Source: Daphnia pulex (Eukaryota; Arthropoda; Branchiopoda; Diplostraca; Daphniidae). From it: DNA of 64,000 nucleotides. The translations under genes and the position numbers were made by a program. The notes beneath the pieces are model-generated. The model saw only the letters and a list, made by a program, of their open reading frames with translations. It was not told the DNA's origin and searched no databases. Below are positions 60,639-64,000 of the stretch, in pieces. Numbering within the stretch: the first letter of the stretch is position 1; each line of letters begins with the position of its first letter. The DNA is taken from positions 372,001-436,000 of the forward strand of contig NC_060020.1 of assembly GCF_021134715.1 (NCBI RefSeq), given 5' to 3'.

Positions 60639-61152
60639 TGGTGTGGCCATAATAAAATAGAAAAGCAAGCTTATCAGCTCGCCGAAGGGATAGTCGTAAA
60701 GCCAATCGGCGGCTGTGACTACTTTTTCACTTTTAGGTCGGAATACCTGGGCTGTTGTTTGTTGTTTAGGCTATCCAAAAATTGCCTTTAGTGATTAAAC
60801 CCCCCCTCCCCCAACCAAAAAAAAAAAAAAAAATTATTGCAGAAAACAAGTTTTGAAAAAAACTTTTAGCCGTTTTGGGGCTATCATCCGCTTTTTCAGT
60901 AGCAGCGTGTTGAGATGGTTGGGAAATTTCGGAAACTACAATGTTAAGAAAGAAGAATCACCAAAACTTAGGCCTAATAGTTACAAAATACAAACCCTGA
61001 GGGAAATAATAATGACACATATATGGGACATTACTGTATACAGTCGCGGCAAATAGAACGGAAACGAATGAGCATACACCATACACACACATATAAAAGC
61101 TGAAAGAATATAGAAAAATCAAATTTTCTTCTTCTGTTTTGTACGGAGAGAA

Positions 61153-61222
61153 AGGGGGGGGGGCAGCAGTTATCGTATTACGGGAGGGGGGGATTTGACA
61201 TTTAAGTCGGGGGGTCATTTAA
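61153..61222 (+). repeat. G-rich repeat, copy 2 (longest)
   Basis: This copy joins both modules: G-run, CAGCAGTTATCGTATTACGG, G-run, ATTTGACATTTAAGTC, G-run, TCATTTAA. It is probably closest to the full unit. Confidence 0.65.
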
Positions 61223-61455
61223 TATATTATATTATATAGTATTATATAGTGGTTGTGTTATTTTACCAAGTTCCGTGCAGGCACTACTGGCCACAAATGG
61301 GATCGCAGCTGCTATTGTCAGCCGTTCGGGGGTAACCTGAACAATACCCAAAAAAGGTTTTAATACTTTTCAAACCCTTCCAAAAAAAATTTAAAAAAAA
61401 TGCAAACAATTTTTTGGCTGTTTTTTTGGGGCTGGTTAAAATAGACTTTAACCGT

Positions 61456-61508
61456 GGGGGGGGGGGGGGGGATTTCACATTTAAGTCGGGGGGGGGGGGG
61501 TCATTTAA
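61456..61508 (+). repeat. G-rich repeat, copy 3
   Basis: G-run of about 16, ATTTCACATTTAAGTC, a further G-run of about 13 and TCATTTAA. Confidence 0.65.
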
Positions 61509-64000
61509 ATAAAAAATAATACGCAATCAAACACCGCGCCTTGAATAATTATTCCGGCGAGTGTCGATATACGTAGGTGGGGGGGTCAGAGCACGGTTGA
61601 CGCATCCTTACAATAGGGCTGTCCGTCACAAAATTCAATTGACCAAATTGATAAGATAAAGGTCTTTATCTGTGATTTTACTGTTGTTTTTTCTATCCGA
61701 AAATGAATAGTTTTTAAAACACCCCCCCAAAAAAATTCTTTAAAACAGAAAACAAGTGTTGAAAGAAACTTTGAACTGTTTTGGGGTCAGAGTAGGGAGG
61801 TCAGAGGGGGTCTAGAGTATTATTAGCGCCGGACAGTCGCTGGATGTCAAAGAAAAGCTTGGACACAGTTGGGTCTTCTAACTAAGCGACAGCAAATCCC
61901 GAAAAACGTTCAAAAACTCCCGACTGAGACTTGATCATTTTGTCCTGTCCCCTTAATATCATTTCGTCCCAGCTCCATCCATTTCCACCTCTTTCTCTCT
62001 CTCCAAATGTGTACAGGATCCACTGGGGACCCTAGAATGGCTGATGCATGCCAACAATCCTTAAGTAGATGGGGCACCATCCCTTTCTTCTCTTTGAAAA
62101 CATTTTTGCCTATTAGTCTGGTCTCTGGGAGCTGGGCGACAAAAAAATGTGACATGATGATTAGCAAAAGGATTGAGGTTAAATATGGTAGAGGGGGGGG
62201 GGGAGGTATGACACCGCCGTGTTGCGTATGTAACTTCGTACGGCTGCAAATAGGAGATTTTCACCGTCACGAAATATCTGGAGACGAAAAAATGTGTCTT
62301 GCTATTATGCCAGTGAGGGAGAGACCCAATCAAACAACTTGAATATTCTGGCGAGTGTCGATATAGGCGCCGCCATTTTCTCCCGTTGCGGGTTTACGTG
62401 GAGAATGTTGTAAAAGAGAGAGAGAGTCGAAGATCTATCCAGTCAAGTCATACTATATACAAGTACGTTGTAGGGTATTAAAGGGGGGGGGTGCTATCTA
62501 TAAATAAAGCGCAGCTATATTATGTGGGAGAGAGTTCTTTCTGGCTGCGTCTAGTCGGGGAATAATGAAGTTGAAAGCCATCAGGGGCTTTGGGTCCTCC
62601 AAACTGGGCCCACACACAACACAACCGTATGCTCTGGTGTGTGTATGTGTGTGTCGTCTGTATACGTCTCTATAACTCGCTATTATTGAGTGAGTCTTCG
62701 AGGTGCAATGGGGCAGAGTGTCGCATGATAATGCGGCTGTCAAAGCACCAGCAGCAGGCGCTCCCCCCCTCTTTATAGACTGTAATGGCTCTTTCAAACG
62801 CCATCGATTCCCGCAGGAGTCATCAGCCGCCGGGGAAAAAAATAAATAAATAGGGTAATATAAAGAAGATAGGGAGACTCAACTGCTCCCAACTATATAA
62901 ACTCTGACTTGATGTGTTTTGATTGACTGTGTTTTTTGTTGATTCGTAAAAACGAAATTTAAAAAAGGAGGAAAAGAAGATTTTTCTCTCTATTTGCAAG
63001 GTGTTCCATTATGGGGTCTAGTAAGGTTGTTTTAACACAATTCCGGGGATGAAGCGGTTGAAGCCGTTTCAAAATGACTTTGGGTGGTTAACGATATCAA
63101 CTTTCATGTCAGCAGCACATGTACAGTAAAGAGCCGAGTGAGTGCTCTATCTGTCTAGTTTCTTCATCCGGAATGGATGGAACCCCTCCCATCCCCTCAC
63201 AATAGATTTAGTAGTGAATAAAAAGAGGCCATGTTGTGCGTGTGTCACAGGCGGCGCGGGGAGAACCCAATGAAGGAGAATCTATCAAGAATGAATAGAT
63301 ATATGAGTCTTGTTTGTGGTGGGCTCTCCGGATAAATATTGGTGGCATTGCTGAAAATTTGAAAAAGCAAAAGCAACCGAAAAACTCTAATAAAACTCTT
63401 TCAAGACGCGTTTACTTTAAGTGCAGCCGAACGGAATGGTCCTGCGACGCTAAAATTCTTCTCGGGGCATCTGTTTGTCTTCGGCAGATTTCACATGAAA
63501 AATCCATTTATCATGGTAAAAATTGATTTGAAAAATAATTGACTGTTACCTTTAACGCGGAGGTGAAAAACCTCAACATGATGAAGAATTCAGCGATTCT
63601 TTACTTCGGCAGGTGGTAATGGATTCAAATTAATTATAGACTCTCGTTTTTAAAAGCTTGATTGGAGATAGATAGACTCGGCTGACGTCATCATCCGAAA
63701 TTGTCTCTTGGAAGATTTTCAGAATCTCTCAAGAAATTTAAAATAATTATGTTGGATTTTCAATGTTTAATTTGAAAAGATTTGATTCTGTCTTGAATCC
63801 GCCCCCGGTTGCAATTAGTAAAATTTGCAACGTCGACAAAAACCGATAAAATTCAGACGAATTTCGTCAATCATTTGCAGCTGTTTTTGTCTCGGTTGTT
63901 GTTTCTTCAGATTAAAAAGCCATTTGGTGTTCTTTGACTTCTTTCATCGAGTTCCCTGTTGCCTCGTGACTTGCTGGAAGCCGAAAAAATTGGATTCAAT
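61509..64000. other. Repeat-rich tail, no supported gene
   Basis: Short duplicated fragments such as GGCGAGTGTCGATATA occur near 61557 and 62351. GA and GT microsatellites lie near 62415 and 62636, and a G-run near 62194. Open frames are short and featureless. Nothing here supports a gene. Confidence 0.5.

Noticed and set aside
1-64000. CRISPR arrays, operons, phage or bacterial transfer
   Set aside because: No spaced identical repeats. All real genes have spliceosomal introns or eukaryotic families, so a prokaryotic insertion is not supported.

Overview
The window looks like nuclear DNA of an arthropod, most probably a branchiopod crustacean such as Daphnia. This is inferred from very short introns (mostly 55-100 bp), GT-AG splicing, dense multi-exon genes, AATAAA signals and the metazoan gene content. 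No database search was possible, so the species is not proven.

Layout. Positions 1-1802 hold the 3' end of PIGN (GPI-anchor ethanolamine phosphate transferase 1). A cyclin E gene follows (CDS 5762-7571), with a promoter-like block of E2F, CCAAT and E-box motifs near 3464-3594. The core of the window, 8940-53778, is a cluster of seven complete zinc M1 aminopeptidase (aminopeptidase N-like) genes: AP1 (-), AP2, AP3, AP4, AP5 (+), AP6 and AP7 (-). I rebuilt all seven exon by exon; each total length is a multiple of three with all splice phases compatible, and each has the exopeptidase motif (GAMEN or SAMEN), the HEXXH-18-E zinc site and the downstream tyrosine region. After the cluster come a stand-alone nucleoplasmin-type domain gene (56363-56825), an intronless RING-finger membrane protein (57197-58042, -), a low-complexity ORF (58516-59139), and a repeat-rich tail with G-tracts and inverted repeats.

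How the genes work together. The seven aminopeptidases should all remove N-terminal residues from peptides, but they are held differently. AP2-AP5 have a signal peptide, a Thr/Pro-rich stalk and a C-terminal hydrophobic tail typical of GPI anchoring. AP6 and AP7 have a short cytoplasmic tail and one N-terminal membrane helix (type II). AP1 has a signal peptide and no anchor, so it is probably secreted. The set fits a tandemly expanded digestive or brush-border exopeptidase locus; the role is inferred.

Most interesting structure. The paralogues show intron turnover inside one gene family. There are paralogue-specific introns in AP2, AP4 and AP5, one flanked by a 9-bp direct repeat. There are two in-frame GC-AG introns, fused exons in AP1 and AP3, and a near-identical exon shared by AP4 and AP5 that suggests gene conversion. 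A 518-bp foldback element lies at 20826-21343.
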